Position numbers and translations under genes: made by a program. Source: Palleronia pelagia (GTDB taxonomy: Bacteria; Pseudomonadota; Alphaproteobacteria; Rhodobacterales; Rhodobacteraceae). From it: 64,000 nt of DNA. Positions 35,710 to 45,172 of the stretch are shown piece by piece; the first letter of the stretch is position 1; each line of letters begins with the position of its first letter. The stretch is from contig NZ_FOCM01000004.1 of assembly GCF_900110115.1 (NCBI RefSeq), positions 124,001 to 188,000 of the forward strand, written 5' to 3'. The notes beneath the pieces are model-generated. The model was not told the origin of the DNA. It searched no databases and worked only from the letters and a program-made list of their open reading frames with translations.

Positions 35710-37962
35710 ATGGCACAAACGACCGAAAGCGAAAGCCGCAAGCTGCTGGGCCGCCTTCGCGATGCCCTGGCCGAGGACAGCGCGGGCCAGGCGCGGCTTG
35801 ACCGCATCGTTCAGCTGATCGCCGCCTCGATGGAGACCGAGGTCTGCTCGATCTACCTGTTCCGCGATGCCGACACGCTTGAACTGTGCGCCACCGAGGG
35901 CCTGAAGCCCGAGGCGGTGCACAAGACCCGGATGCGGCTGGGCGAGGGTCTTGTGGGCCGTGTCGCGCGGCAGGCCAAGGCGATCAACACCGCCGACGCC
36001 CCCGCCACCAAGGGGTTCCGCTATATGCCCGAAACGGGGGAAGAGGCGTATTCGTCCTTCCTCGGCATCCCGATCCAGCGGCTGGGTGAAACGCTGGGCG
36101 TGCTGGTCGTGCAGTCGCGCGAGGCGCGGCAATATTCCGACGACGAGGTCTACGCGCTGGAAGTCGTGGCCATGGTCCTGGCCGAGATGACCGAGCTGGG
36201 TGCCTTCACCGGCGAGGGTGCCGCGCTTTCGGCCCGCCACCAGCATCCCGTCATGATCCGCGGCGGCGTGGGGCAGGAAGGCACGGCCGAGGGCAACGTC
36301 TGGCTGCACGAGCCGCGCGTGGTCGTCACCAACCCCATCGCCGAGGACCCCGACCGCGAGACCGAGCGCCTGACCACCGCCGTGGAAGAGCTGCGCGCCA
36401 AGGTCGACGAGATGCTGACCGCGTCCGCCATGAGCGACAAGGAACAGCGCGCCGTGCTGGAAACCTATCGCATGTTCGCCCATTCGCGCGGCTGGATGCA
36501 GCGCATGTGCGAGGACATCAAGCTGGGCCTGTCGGCCGAAGCCGCGGTCGAGAAGGAACAATCCGCCGCCCGCGCCCGGCTGCAGAACGCGCCCGACGCC
36601 TACATGCGCGAACGCATGTCCGACCTCGACGACCTGTCGCGTCGGCTGCTGCGGATCCTGACGGGCCAGGGGCGCGAGACCGGGGCCGAGATGCCGCCGA
36701 AGCCCATCCTTGTGGCGCGGAACATCGGCCCGGGCGAGCTTCTGGATTACGGGCGCAGCCTGCGCGGCATCGTGCTGGAACAGGGGTCGGTCGGCAGCCA
36801 CGCCGCCGTGGTGGCCCGCGCGCTGGCGATCCCGCTGATCATCCGCGCCGATCACATCACGACCGAGGCGCTGAACGGCGACCCGATCCTCCTGGATGGC
36901 GAGCAGGGCATCGTGCACCTGCGCCCCGAGGACACCATCCTGTCCGCCTTCCGCGACAAGATGGCGATGCAGGCCAAGGCCCAGGAACGGTATGCCGACC
37001 TGCGCGACAAGCCCGCGACGACGCTGTGCGGCGCCACGATTGGCCTGACGATGAACGCGGGGCTGATGGCTGACCTGCCCAGCCTCGAGAACTCGGGCGC
37101 CGAGGGGGTAGGCCTGTTCCGGACCGAGCTGCAGTTCCTCGCCCGTTCCAACGTGCCGCGCCGGGGCGATCTCGCCGCGCTCTATTCGCGGGTGCTGGAC
37201 GCGGCGCATGGCAAGCCGGTGACGTTCCGCACGCTCGACATCGGGTCGGACAAGGTTCTGCCCTACATGAAGCGCCCCGAGGAGCCGAACCCGGCGCTGG
37301 GATGGCGGGCGATCCGGGTGGGGCTGGACAAGAAGGGCATCATGCGGATGCAGCTTCAGGCGCTGATCCGCGCCGCGAACGGCCGCCCGCTGCGCGTGAT
37401 GTTCCCCTTTATCGCCCAGTTCGACGAGTTCCGCGAAGCGCGACAGCATCTGCTCGACGAGATCGAGCGCGAGCGTAAGCTGGGCCACGTCCTGCCCGAA
37501 CAGCTCGAGATCGGCGCCATGCTCGAAACCCCAAGCCTGGTGTTCGCGCCGCGCCAGTTTTTCGAGATGGCCGATTTCATCTCGATCGGCGGCAACGACC
37601 TGAAGCAGTTCTTCTTCGCCGCCGACCGCGAGAATGAACGCGTGCGGCGCCGCTATGACACGCTGAACGTCAGCTTCCTGACACTCATCGAAACCGTCGC
37701 GAACCGTTGCGCCGAGGCCGACACACCCGTCAGCTTCTGTGGCGAGGATGCGGGCCGCCCGGTCGAGGCGCTGTGTTTCGCGGCCATGGGCCTGCGGTCG
37801 CTGTCCATGCGACCGGCCTCGATCGGCCCGGTCAAGCACCTGCTGCGCCGCGTGGACCTGAACGACGCGCGGGCCGTGATCGACGAGGCCCGAGAAAGCG
37901 GCGCGCAGTCGGTCCGCCCGGCCGTGACCGAGTGGCTGAGCAAGGCGCTGGCCCAGGGCTGA
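35710..37962 (+). CDS. ptsP: phosphoenolpyruvate-protein phosphotransferase PtsP (nitrogen PTS enzyme I)
   Basis: A 750-aa protein. A GAF sensor domain (about 15-160) precedes a full enzyme I module. The phosphorylated His is in GSVGSHAAVVARAL (H364), FRTELQFLARS and MVMFPF-like blocks (RVMFPFIAQ) form the PEP barrel, and the catalytic Cys is in SFCGEDAG (C677). PtsP passes phosphate from PEP to NPr and IIA-Ntr, a regulatory chain sensing nitrogen and carbon state rather than importing sugar. The lysC-ptsP proximity is, as I recall, common in Rhodobacterales; here the dCache gene lies between. Confidence 0.95.
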   Translation: MAQTTESESRKLLGRLRDALAEDSAGQARLDRIVQLIAASMETEVCSIYLFRDADTLELCATEGLKPEAVHKTRMRLGEGLVGRVARQAKAINTADAPATKGFRYMPETGEEAYSSFLGIPIQRLGETLGVLVVQSREARQYSDDEVYALEVVAMVLAEMTELGAFTGEGAALSARHQHPVMIRGGVGQEGTAEGNVWLHEPRVVVTNPIAEDPDRETERLTTAVEELRAKVDEMLTASAMSDKEQRAVLETYRMFAHSRGWMQRMCEDIKLGLSAEAAVEKEQSAARARLQNAPDAYMRERMSDLDDLSRRLLRILTGQGRETGAEMPPKPILVARNIGPGELLDYGRSLRGIVLEQGSVGSHAAVVARALAIPLIIRADHITTEALNGDPILLDGEQGIVHLRPEDTILSAFRDKMAMQAKAQERYADLRDKPATTLCGATIGLTMNAGLMADLPSLENSGAEGVGLFRTELQFLARSNVPRRGDLAALYSRVLDAAHGKPVTFRTLDIGSDKVLPYMKRPEEPNPALGWRAIRVGLDKKGIMRMQLQALIRAANGRPLRVMFPFIAQFDEFREARQHLLDEIERERKLGHVLPEQLEIGAMLETPSLVFAPRQFFEMADFISIGGNDLKQFFFAADRENERVRRRYDTLNVSFLTLIETVANRCAEADTPVSFCGEDAGRPVEALCFAAMGLRSLSMRPASIGPVKHLLRRVDLNDARAVIDEARESGAQSVRPAVTEWLSKALAQG

Positions 37963-38008
37963 GCGCACTTTTGGTGGTGACGCAGCAAGTGGCCAACGCC
38001 GGGCGGTA

Positions 38009-38029
38009 GGTATTTATGGAAAGATGAAG
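38009..38029 (+). repeat. dispersed 21-nt intergenic repeat, copy 3
   Basis: GGTATTT, two bases (AT), then GGAAAGATGAAG, between the convergent ptsP and EcsC-like genes. Same element as at 17441 and 22475. Confidence 0.75.
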
Positions 38030-38061
38030 CTGGCTCTCCGGGCAAGATCGCCCGGCGGCCG

Positions 38062-38847
38062 TCAGACGATCATGCGCGGCGGATCGACCAGCAGGCGGAA
38101 TTCGCGCAGCAGCACATCGACCGGGACATCGGCATCGCGGGCCAGCGCGCGCAGCCCGAAATAGACCCGCGCCATGTCCTGGTAATAGCTGGTGAAAGCA
38201 TAGTTCGTGGCGGCGCCCGCCACCGCGCCGATCACCGGGACGGTCTGCGCCGCCAGTTTCTGGCCCAGCACCAGCGCCAGCCGCGGCGCGACGCGGGCGA
38301 TGATGCCGTGGATCGCCGCGCCGGTCAGCGTCACGCGTGCCGAGAGGAACGCCATGTCGGTGCCGTCGTCGCGCGAGAGCGGCCCGGCGGCCGAGAAGAT
38401 CTGCAGGCAATGCGCCCGCACGGTGGGATCGTCGGTATCGAAACCCAGATCGGCCGCGATACCCTGGATCGCGCGCAACAGCACCGTGGTCGTCACCGGC
38501 AGTTCGGCCAGCGCGGTGGGCAGCCCGCCCGCGCCCCCGGCCGCGCCCATGGCCGTGGTGGTCGCGGTATTCAGCCAGTCGGGCCTGTCGGACAGCCGCG
38601 TGCGCGATACGCTGGCCGCGTCGAACGCGGTTTCCAGCGCGCGCTTGGTGGCCCGGTCCAGTTGACCGCGCACCGATTGCGGCAGCTTCTCGATTAGGTC
38701 CTCGGCCTGCCCGCCCACGAGGCTCAGCACCTGCATGCCCACGTTGTCGGCCGCCTTGAAGCGGCGCGCCAGCACGGCGAGCGCGGCCTCGGTCTCGGGC
38801 GACAGGGTGTCGGTCTGGGCGGGCGGCTTGCGGTCGGTCTGGTCCAT
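38062..38847 (-). CDS. EcsC family protein
   Basis: A 261-aa protein. ATTTAMGAAGGAGGLPTALAELPVTTTVLLRAIQGIAADLG is spread over about 95-137 and, with AAQTVPVIGAVAGAATNYAFTSYY (about 200-223), gives the two glycine-rich hydrophobic helices typical of EcsC proteins. The role of this family is not established; in Bacillus it accompanies an ABC transporter, but no transporter is adjacent here. It probably associates with the membrane. Convergent with ptsP and 41 nt downstream of the GNAT gene on the same strand. Confidence 0.8.
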   Translation of the reverse strand: MDQTDRKPPAQTDTLSPETEAALAVLARRFKAADNVGMQVLSLVGGQAEDLIEKLPQSVRGQLDRATKRALETAFDAASVSRTRLSDRPDWLNTATTTAMGAAGGAGGLPTALAELPVTTTVLLRAIQGIAADLGFDTDDPTVRAHCLQIFSAAGPLSRDDGTDMAFLSARVTLTGAAIHGIIARVAPRLALVLGQKLAAQTVPVIGAVAGAATNYAFTSYYQDMARVYFGLRALARDADVPVDVLLREFRLLVDPPRMIV

Positions 38848-38888
38848 CGCTGAAAGATGGGGGCAGAACGCGCCCGCGACAAGATGGC

Positions 38889-39416
38889 TCAGACCGGGCG
38901 GGTGACCGGACCGGTGACGCCTTCCCAGCCACCCGGCACTAGGTCGCAGCCCAGCACCCGGTCGGGGTTTGTGGGCGGCGGCATCTCGACCCCGTCCAGC
39001 CGGTCGAAGCCGAACCGGCCGTAATAGGGCGCATCGCCCACCAGCATCAGGCGAGAGGCCCCCATGGCGCGGGCCCGCGCGATCACCTCGCGGATCAGCT
39101 GCGCGCCAACGCCCTCGCCCTGCCGAGTGGGGTGCACCGCCACGGGGCCCAGAAGCAGCGCGTCATGCGCGTCGCCCACGCGGACCGGCCAGACGCGGAT
39201 GGCGCCGCCGAGGATGCCGCCCTCGTCGCGGATCACCAGGCACAGGGGGGCCACCGGCGGGACGCCGTCGCGCAGCCGATAGGATGACAAGGCCGTGCGC
39301 CCTGGCGCGAAGCTCAGGTCGAACAGCGCCTCGACCTCCCACACATCCGTTGGTTTTTCCTCGCTCAGACCGTGCAGTGGCTTCGCCCCATCTTCCCCGT
39401 GGGCAGCGCGTAGCAC
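38889..39416 (-). CDS. GNAT family N-acetyltransferase
   Basis: About 175 aa. LLGPVAVHPTRQGEGVGAQLIREVIARARAMG (split over about 88-118) holds the acetyl-CoA pyrophosphate loop (Q/R-x-x-G-x-G/A: RQGEGVG). GDAPYYGRFGFDRL is the usual late motif of the YhbS-like subgroup. The target amine is unknown. The start is uncertain: a GTG at 39416 opens the longest frame, and a GTG about 23 codons in (before WEVEALF) would remove a poorly conserved N-terminal stretch. Confidence 0.8.
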   Translation of the reverse strand: MLRAAHGEDGAKPLHGLSEEKPTDVWEVEALFDLSFAPGRTALSSYRLRDGVPPVAPLCLVIRDEGGILGGAIRVWPVRVGDAHDALLLGPVAVHPTRQGEGVGAQLIREVIARARAMGASRLMLVGDAPYYGRFGFDRLDGVEMPPPTNPDRVLGCDLVPGGWEGVTGPVTRPV

Positions 39417-39453
39417 GGTGCTAAGTTCGGGGAAACAGCTTGAGAGGATCCCG

Positions 39454-40059
39454 ATGTTCTACCGCCCCGCCGATGGCCATCCATTGCCCCACAACCCGTT
39501 CGGCGCGATCGTCACGCCACGGCCCATCGGCTGGATCTCGTCGCGGGACGATGACGGGAGGGACAACCTCGCCCCCTATTCCTTCTTCAACGCGGTCGCC
39601 TACACACCGCCGCAGGTGATGTTCGCCTCGACCTCGGCCAAGGAGGATCGCGGCGACACCAAGGACAGCGTCGCCAATATCCGCGAGACCCGTGTCTTCT
39701 GCGTGAACATCGTGCCCTACGACCTGCGCGACGCGATGAACGCGTCGTCGAGCGCCCTGCCCGCCGGCACCGACGAGTTCGCCCATGCGGGCCTGGAAAA
39801 AGAGGAGTGCGAGACGATCGATTGCGCCCGCGTCGCCGCTGCGCCGGCGGCGCTGGAATGCAAGCTGACCCAGATCGTGAAGCTTGAAGGGGCGCACAAC
39901 TTCCTTGTCCTGGGCGAGGTGACCGGCATCCACCTGCGCGACGACTGCGTGAAGGATGGCCGCTTCGACGTGCTGTCGTTCAACCCGCTGTCGCGGATGG
40001 GCTACCGTGATTACACCGTCGTGCGAGAAGCGTTTGAATTGATGCGCCCGGACGACTAG
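39454..40059 (+). CDS. flavin reductase family protein (FMN-binding split barrel)
   Basis: A 201-aa protein from the ATG at 39454, which follows GAGAGGATCCCG. GAIVTPRPIGWISSRDDDG and NLAPYSFFNAVAYTPPQVMFAST are the FMN-binding strands, and NFLVLGEVTGIHL is the dimer strand of the family also called DIM6/NTAB-type. It probably reduces or binds FMN; the partner is unknown. It is a different branch from the flavin reductase at 29013. It is divergent from the GNAT gene. Confidence 0.85.
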   Translation: MFYRPADGHPLPHNPFGAIVTPRPIGWISSRDDDGRDNLAPYSFFNAVAYTPPQVMFASTSAKEDRGDTKDSVANIRETRVFCVNIVPYDLRDAMNASSSALPAGTDEFAHAGLEKEECETIDCARVAAAPAALECKLTQIVKLEGAHNFLVLGEVTGIHLRDDCVKDGRFDVLSFNPLSRMGYRDYTVVREAFELMRPDD

Positions 40060-40139
40060 GCTGATCTGGCAATTGATGGAGGGAGCCATGGACCTGACCG
40101 CCTGAGACCGATCAAAACGACCTCAGCAAGGACAGAGCC

Positions 40140-40799
40140 ATGCAAGACACGCCTTCCCGCGCGTCCCTTCCGGACGCGACCGCAACCCATCCGATTACCC
40201 TGCCCGACGGCACGGCCCACCAGGGCACCGTGCACCTGTCGCGCGTCCTCGATCATCCGAATATCGTGGTTGGGGATTACACCTATGCCTCGGCCACGCC
40301 GCCGCCCGAGGATTGGGCCGCCTCCCTCGCCCCGTATCTCTACCCCGGGGCGCCCGACCGGCTGGTGATCGGGCGCTTCTGCCAGATCGCCGAGGGCACG
40401 CGGTTCATCACCGCCTCGGCCAACCACGCCACGCGGGGGATCAGCACCTACCCCTTCCCGGTCTTCGATCCCGCGACGCTGACCGGCTACAGCCCCGACC
40501 GCCGGGATATCGTGCTGGGCCACGATGTCTGGACCGGTTACGGCAGCCTAATCACGCCCGGCGCGCGGATCGGCAGCGGCGCGATCATCGGCGCGGGCAG
40601 CGTGGTGCGGGGCGAAATTCCGGCCTATGCCGTTGCGACCGGCAACCCGGCGCGGGTGGTGCGGATGCGCTTCGACGCGCCGACGGTGGCGCGGCTGCTG
40701 GATCTGGCGTGGTGGGATTGGCCCACCGAGCGGATCGCGCAGGCCGCGGGCGCGCTTCAGGCCGGTGACGTCGCCGCGCTGGCGCGGCTGGCGCCCTAG
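40140..40799 (+). CDS. CatB-related left-handed beta-helix O-acetyltransferase
   Basis: A 219-aa hexapeptide-repeat enzyme. YTYASATPPPE, RFCQIAEGTRFITASANHATRGI and HDVWTGYGSLITPGARIGSGAIIGAGSVV (split over about 125-153) match the xenobiotic/antibiotic acetyltransferase branch (Vat/CatB). The putative catalytic His is in SANHATRG. Chromosomal members often have unknown acceptors, so drug resistance should not be assumed. A short Ala/Leu-rich C-terminal helix (AQAAGALQAGDVAALARLAP) is present. Stands alone on the plus strand. Confidence 0.85.
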   Translation: MQDTPSRASLPDATATHPITLPDGTAHQGTVHLSRVLDHPNIVVGDYTYASATPPPEDWAASLAPYLYPGAPDRLVIGRFCQIAEGTRFITASANHATRGISTYPFPVFDPATLTGYSPDRRDIVLGHDVWTGYGSLITPGARIGSGAIIGAGSVVRGEIPAYAVATGNPARVVRMRFDAPTVARLLDLAWWDWPTERIAQAAGALQAGDVAALARLAP

Positions 40800-40884
40800 G
40801 CCTCACACCGGTCCGGCCATGGGTGCGTGGACGCGCCGGGGCAGTGAGCCGCCCCGGCGCGTCCACCGATCAAGCCACGAAACC

Positions 40885-42504
40885 CTAGTGACCCGCGCCC
40901 AGCTGGCCGGTGCGCACGCCGTAATCCACGGCCAGCGCGTAGTCGGGATCGTCCTCGCTGTCGGTCATCAACTGCCCGGCCTTCTTCAGTAGGTAATGGC
41001 AGTCGCGGCTCAGGTGGCGCAGTTCCAGCTTCTTGCCCGCCGCCTCGTACTTGGCGGCCACGGCCTCGATCGCGGTAAGGGCCGACTGGTCCGCCACGCG
41101 CGAATTGGCGAAGTCGACGATCACCAGCTTAGGGTCGGTCTCGGGGTCGAACAGCTCGGAAAAGCCTTCGGCCGAGCCGAAGAACAGCGGGCCGTCCACC
41201 GCGTAGACCTTGGCGCCCTCGGGCGTGACGTGGGTGCGCGCGCGGATGCGGCTGGCGTTCTGCCAGGCATAGGCCAGCGCCGACACGATCACGCCCACCA
41301 CCACCGCGGTGGCAAGGTCGTAGGCCACGGTCACCGCCGTCACCAGCACGATGACGAAGGCATCCACGAACGGCACCTTGGTCAGGATCTTCAGCGAATT
41401 CCACGCGAAGGTGCCGATCACGACCATGAACATCACGCCCACCAGCGCGGCCAGCGGCACCAGCTCGATCACCGGCGCGGCGAACAGGATGAAGCACAGC
41501 AGGAACAGCGCGGCAGCGATACCCGACAGGCGCATCCGTCCGCCCGAGTTCACGTTGATCATCGACTGGCCGATCATGGCGCAGCCCCCCATGCCGCCGA
41601 AAAAGCCGGTCACGGTATTCGCCGCGCCCTGTGCCACGCACTCTTTCGACGCACCGCCCCGCTGGCCGGTGATTTCGCCCACCAGGTTCAACGTCAGGAG
41701 CGATTCGATCAGGCCGATGGCCGCGAGGATCACCGCGTAGGGCAGGATGATCTGAAACGTCTCGAGGGTCAGCGGAACGGCGGGGATGTGGAACGGCGGA
41801 AGACCGCCCTCGATCGAGGCCAGGTCGCCCACCAGCGGCGTGTCGAGCCCCAGCCCGATCACAACCACCGCCACGACGCCGATGCCGGCCAGCGGCGCCG
41901 GGATAATCGTCGTCAGCTTCGGCAGGCCCCAGATGATCGCCATGGTCAGCGCCACCAGCGCCAGCATCAGGTAAAGCCGCGGCCCCGACAGCCATTCGCC
42001 GCCGGACATGCCGTGGCCCGTGACTTCGGCGGTGCCCGGCACCTGGAACTGCGTCAGCTGCGCGAGGAAGATCACGATGGCCAGGCCGTTGACGAAGCCC
42101 AGCATCACCGGGTGCGGCACCAGGCGGATGAACTTGCCCCACCGCATCACGCCCACGAAGATCTGGATCAGACCCATCAGGACCACCGTGGCGAACAGAT
42201 ACTCGATCCCGTGCTGCGCCACGAGGCTGACCATCACCACGGCCAGCGCACCCGTCGCGCCCGAGATCATGCCGGGCCGTCCGCCCAGAACGGCGGTGAT
42301 CAGCCCCACGATGAAGGCCGCGTAGAGCCCGACCAGCGGCGGCACGCCCGCGACGAAGGCGAAGGCCACCGCCTCGGGGACCAGCGCCAAAGCGACAGTC
42401 AGGCCCGAAAGGATCTCGGTCTTGATCTGACGCGGATCGGTCGCGCCGCGCGGCTTTTTCGGTGTGATGGCATCGCCGAGGGCGGCCATGAGAGAACCGG
42501 CCAT
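40885..42504 (-). CDS. SulP family inorganic anion transporter
   Basis: A 539-aa protein from the ATG at 42504, preceded by AAGGAGAAGGAC. About eleven to twelve hydrophobic segments; [27 protein letters not shown] (about 40-66) and [18 protein letters not shown] are SulP signatures. The C-terminal STAS domain (about 430-520) contains [16 protein letters not shown]. Members carry sulfate, bicarbonate or other anions; in marine bacteria both are plausible and the sequence does not decide. It stands alone between two plus-strand genes. Confidence 0.92.
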   Translation of the reverse strand: MAGSLMAALGDAITPKKPRGATDPRQIKTEILSGLTVALALVPEAVAFAFVAGVPPLVGLYAAFIVGLITAVLGGRPGMISGATGALAVVMVSLVAQHGIEYLFATVVLMGLIQIFVGVMRWGKFIRLVPHPVMLGFVNGLAIVIFLAQLTQFQVPGTAEVTGHGMSGGEWLSGPRLYLMLALVALTMAIIWGLPKLTTIIPAPLAGIGVVAVVVIGLGLDTPLVGDLASIEGGLPPFHIPAVPLTLETFQIILPYAVILAAIGLIESLLTLNLVGEITGQRGGASKECVAQGAANTVTGFFGGMGGCAMIGQSMINVNSGGRMRLSGIAAALFLLCFILFAAPVIELVPLAALVGVMFMVVIGTFAWNSLKILTKVPFVDAFVIVLVTAVTVAYDLATAVVVGVIVSALAYAWQNASRIRARTHVTPEGAKVYAVDGPLFFGSAEGFSELFDPETDPKLVIVDFANSRVADQSALTAIEAVAAKYEAAGKKLELRHLSRDCHYLLKKAGQLMTDSEDDPDYALAVDYGVRTGQLGAGH

Positions 42505-42784
42505 GTCCTTCTCCTTCGATGTGCGTGGGGCACCGTGGTGCGCAAGGGGGGCCAAAGCACGGACGGGGCCGCACCGCAGCCCCGTCACATTGTTTGTTGC
42601 CGCTCACATAACACACGAGCGAAAAATCGCCAGCCCCCCGATCCGAACCCGGAGACCGTGACGCGCATACCCGCGTTGCAGGTCTCTCAAGCCGGCACCT
42701 GATAAGACGGCGCATGCCCCTTTCCATCCGGACAACCCGCGGGCATCCTGCCGCCGGCAGCAACGGGCACGGAGGCGCAGGACC

Positions 42785-43666
42785 ATGGACAAGACCGTTA
42801 TCGGGATCATCGGCGGATCGGGCGTCTACCAGATCGAGGGGCTGGAGGACGCGCGTTGGGTCGAGGTCGAAACGCCGTGGGGCGAACCGTCGGACAAGGT
42901 GCTGACCGGCACGCTGGACGGCGTTCCCATGGTCTTCCTGCCGCGCCACGGACGCGGCCACGTGCACTCGCCGACCACCGTCCCCTATCGTGCCAACATC
43001 GACGCGATGAAGCGGATGGGCGTCACCGACATCGTCAGCGTCTCGGCCTGCGGGTCCTTCCGCGAAGAGATGGCGCCCGGCGACTTCGTCATCGTCGACC
43101 AGTTCATCGACCGCACCTTCGCGCGCGAGAAATCGTTTTTCGGCACCGGTTGCGTCGCCCATGTGAGCGTGGCGCATCCCACTTGCCCGCGGCTCGGGAA
43201 GGCCTGCTTTGACGCCGCGAAGGTGCAGGGCGTGACCGTGCACGACGGCGGCACCTACCTGGCGATGGAGGGGCCGCAATTCTCCGCGGCCGCCGAATCG
43301 AAGATGTACCGAGAATCCTGGGGCGCCGACGTGATCGGGATGACCAACATGCCCGAGGCCAAGCTCGCCCGCGAGGCCGAGATCTGCTATGCCAGCGTGG
43401 CCATGATCACCGACTACGACAGCTGGCATCCGGACCATGGCTCGGTCGACATCTCGGACATCATCGCGACGCTGGGCGCCAATGCCGACGCGGCGCGCGG
43501 GCTGGTGGCGCGCCTGCCCGGCCTTCTCGGCGGCGCGCGTGCGCCTTGCCCCCATGGCTGCGACCGGGCGCTCGAATACGCGATCATGACCGCGCCCGAT
43601 CACCGCCACCCCGACGTGGTGGCCAGGCTCGATGCCGTGGCCGGCCGCGTGCTCGGCAGCACTTAA
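42785..43666 (+). CDS. mtnP: S-methyl-5'-thioadenosine phosphorylase
   Basis: A 293-aa enzyme that splits methylthioadenosine with phosphate into adenine and 5-methylthioribose-1-phosphate. IGIIGGSGVYQ (5-15) binds phosphate, PRHGRGHVHSP and VSACGSFREEM are family motifs, and GMTNMPEAKLAREAEICY holds the purine-site residues. The adenine released can be rescued by the apt product encoded 279 nt downstream on the same strand, giving an MTA-to-AMP salvage pair. Cytoplasmic trimer in known members. Confidence 0.93.
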   Translation: MDKTVIGIIGGSGVYQIEGLEDARWVEVETPWGEPSDKVLTGTLDGVPMVFLPRHGRGHVHSPTTVPYRANIDAMKRMGVTDIVSVSACGSFREEMAPGDFVIVDQFIDRTFAREKSFFGTGCVAHVSVAHPTCPRLGKACFDAAKVQGVTVHDGGTYLAMEGPQFSAAAESKMYRESWGADVIGMTNMPEAKLAREAEICYASVAMITDYDSWHPDHGSVDISDIIATLGANADAARGLVARLPGLLGGARAPCPHGCDRALEYAIMTAPDHRHPDVVARLDAVAGRVLGST

Positions 43667-43738
43667 CACTTCCTTTACCTTGCTGGCGCAGGGTCCGGGT
43701 GGGTCCCCCAAAGACCGCGTTCCCCCACGGGACGGGGG

Positions 43739-43763
43739 CGCTGCACAGCCACACGGTGCAGCG
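43739..43763. other. hairpin in the mtnP-apt gap
   Basis: CGCTGCAC and GTGCAGCG pair across 9 nt. No T-run follows. The 278-nt gap otherwise shows nothing I recognise. Confidence 0.3.
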
Positions 43764-43944
43764 TCCCACCCCCGGATCGCAGGCAGTGCGGATCGGCCCG
43801 CTCCCGCACCGCATGCAACCGTCGGGACAGGGCGTCCGACCCGGTCGGGTTTCCGACTCCGCCGTCGCCCGACAGCCCGTTTCCCCGCCGCCCAAAGGGT
43901 GCTAAGCCGCGCCCGACCGTTCCTTGCGTGTTGAAAGGATGCCC

Positions 43945-44481
43945 ATGGCCCGGAAGACCCTGCGCGACTACATCCGCACGATCCCCGATTTCCCGCACGA
44001 GGGGATCATGTTCCGCGACGTGACGACATTGTTCGCCGATCCGCGCGGCTTTCGCATGTGTATCGACCAGCTGCTCCATCCCTTCGCCGATCAGCGGATC
44101 GACAAGGTCGTGGGCCTCGAGGCGCGCGGCTTCATCCTGGGCGGCGCCGTCGCGCACCAGCTGTCCGTGGGATTCGTGCCGATCCGCAAGAAGGGCAAGC
44201 TGCCCGCCGCGACGCTGTCGCAGGAGTACCAGCTGGAATACGGCTCGGCCACGATGGAGGTGCATGACGACGCCATCCTCGAGGGCGAGCGCATCCTGAT
44301 CGTCGACGACCTGCTGGCCACCGGCGGCACGGCCGAGGCCGGCATCAAGCTGGTCGAACGGCTGGGCGGCGTGGTCACCGGCTGTGCCTTCATCGTGGAC
44401 CTGCCCGACCTGGGCGGACGCAAGCGGCTGGAAGACATGGGCATGACGGTCGAGGCGCTCTGCGCTTTCGAGGGCGAGTAG
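43945..44481 (+). CDS. apt: adenine phosphoribosyltransferase
   Basis: A 178-aa enzyme that turns adenine and PRPP into AMP. The PRPP loop is [10 protein letters not shown] (120-129); [26 protein letters not shown] and RKKGKLP complete the type-specific set. The ATG at 43945 has AAAGGA at good spacing; an ATG two codons earlier is nearly equivalent. Follows mtnP, which produces its substrate. The glutamine amidotransferase gene starts 7 nt later. Confidence 0.95.
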   Translation: MARKTLRDYIRTIPDFPHEGIMFRDVTTLFADPRGFRMCIDQLLHPFADQRIDKVVGLEARGFILGGAVAHQLSVGFVPIRKKGKLPAATLSQEYQLEYGSATMEVHDDAILEGERILIVDDLLATGGTAEAGIKLVERLGGVVTGCAFIVDLPDLGGRKRLEDMGMTVEALCAFEGE

Positions 44482-44488
44482 ACCGACC

Positions 44489-45172
44489 ATGCACCTGGGC
44501 CTTTTGCAATGCGGCCCCACCGCACCCGCGCTCGATGATCGCCACGGCGGCTACCCCGAGCTTTACGCCGCGCTGATCGGCCCCGGTTTCGACTGGACGA
44601 CCTGGCGCGTCTTCGACGGCGATTTCCCCGATGGCCCCGACGCGGCCGAGGGCTGGCTGGTCTCGGGGTCGAAATTCGGCGCCTACGAGGATCACGACTG
44701 GATCGCGCCGCTGGAACGTCTCATCCGCGGGATCCACGACAGCGGGCGCCCGCTTGTGGGCATCTGCTTCGGCCACCAGGTGGTGGCGCAGGCGCTTGGC
44801 GGACGGGTCGAGAAATTCGCGGGCGGCTGGGCCGTGGGACGCCAGACCTACACGCTCGAGGGCGACACGGTACACCTGAACGCGTGGCACCAGGACCAGG
44901 TGACGCAACTGCCGCCCGGCGCCGAGGTGATCGCCACGAACGATTTCGCCCGGACCGCGGGTCTGCGCATCGGCCCCGCGACCCTGACCCTGCAGCCCCA
45001 CCCCGAGTTCGGGCGCGACTACGTCGCCGACCTGATCGACGCACGTGGACGCGGCGTCGTGCCCGAACCGCTGCTGGACGGCGCGCGCGACGGGCTAGGT
45101 CAGCCGGTGGACAACGCGCGCATCGGCGCGTGGCTGGCCGATTTCTACCGCGCCCACAAGGATCCGAGATGA
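44489..45172 (+). CDS. class I glutamine amidotransferase-like protein
   Basis: A 227-aa protein with a complete triad: C93 in VGICFGHQ, H171 and E173 in LQPHPEF. GWLVSGSKFGAYEDHDWI is the oxyanion side. It resembles free-standing GATase1 proteins of the YfeJ type, which lack a fused synthase. Its stop overlaps the start of a glutamine synthetase-like gene (ATGA), so the two products probably act together on a gamma-glutamyl compound, for example by removing or supplying glutamine. The exact reaction is unknown. Confidence 0.82.
   Translation: MHLGLLQCGPTAPALDDRHGGYPELYAALIGPGFDWTTWRVFDGDFPDGPDAAEGWLVSGSKFGAYEDHDWIAPLERLIRGIHDSGRPLVGICFGHQVVAQALGGRVEKFAGGWAVGRQTYTLEGDTVHLNAWHQDQVTQLPPGAEVIATNDFARTAGLRIGPATLTLQPHPEFGRDYVADLIDARGRGVVPEPLLDGARDGLGQPVDNARIGAWLADFYRAHKDPR

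Noticed and set aside
40140-40799. Antibiotic resistance acetyltransferase
   Set aside because: The family is broad and chromosomal members mostly have unknown acceptors; there is no mobile element or resistance context.
43667-43944. Hidden RNA gene in the mtnP-apt gap
   Set aside because: Only one short hairpin is visible; no tRNA-like cloverleaf or known RNA motif was recognised.
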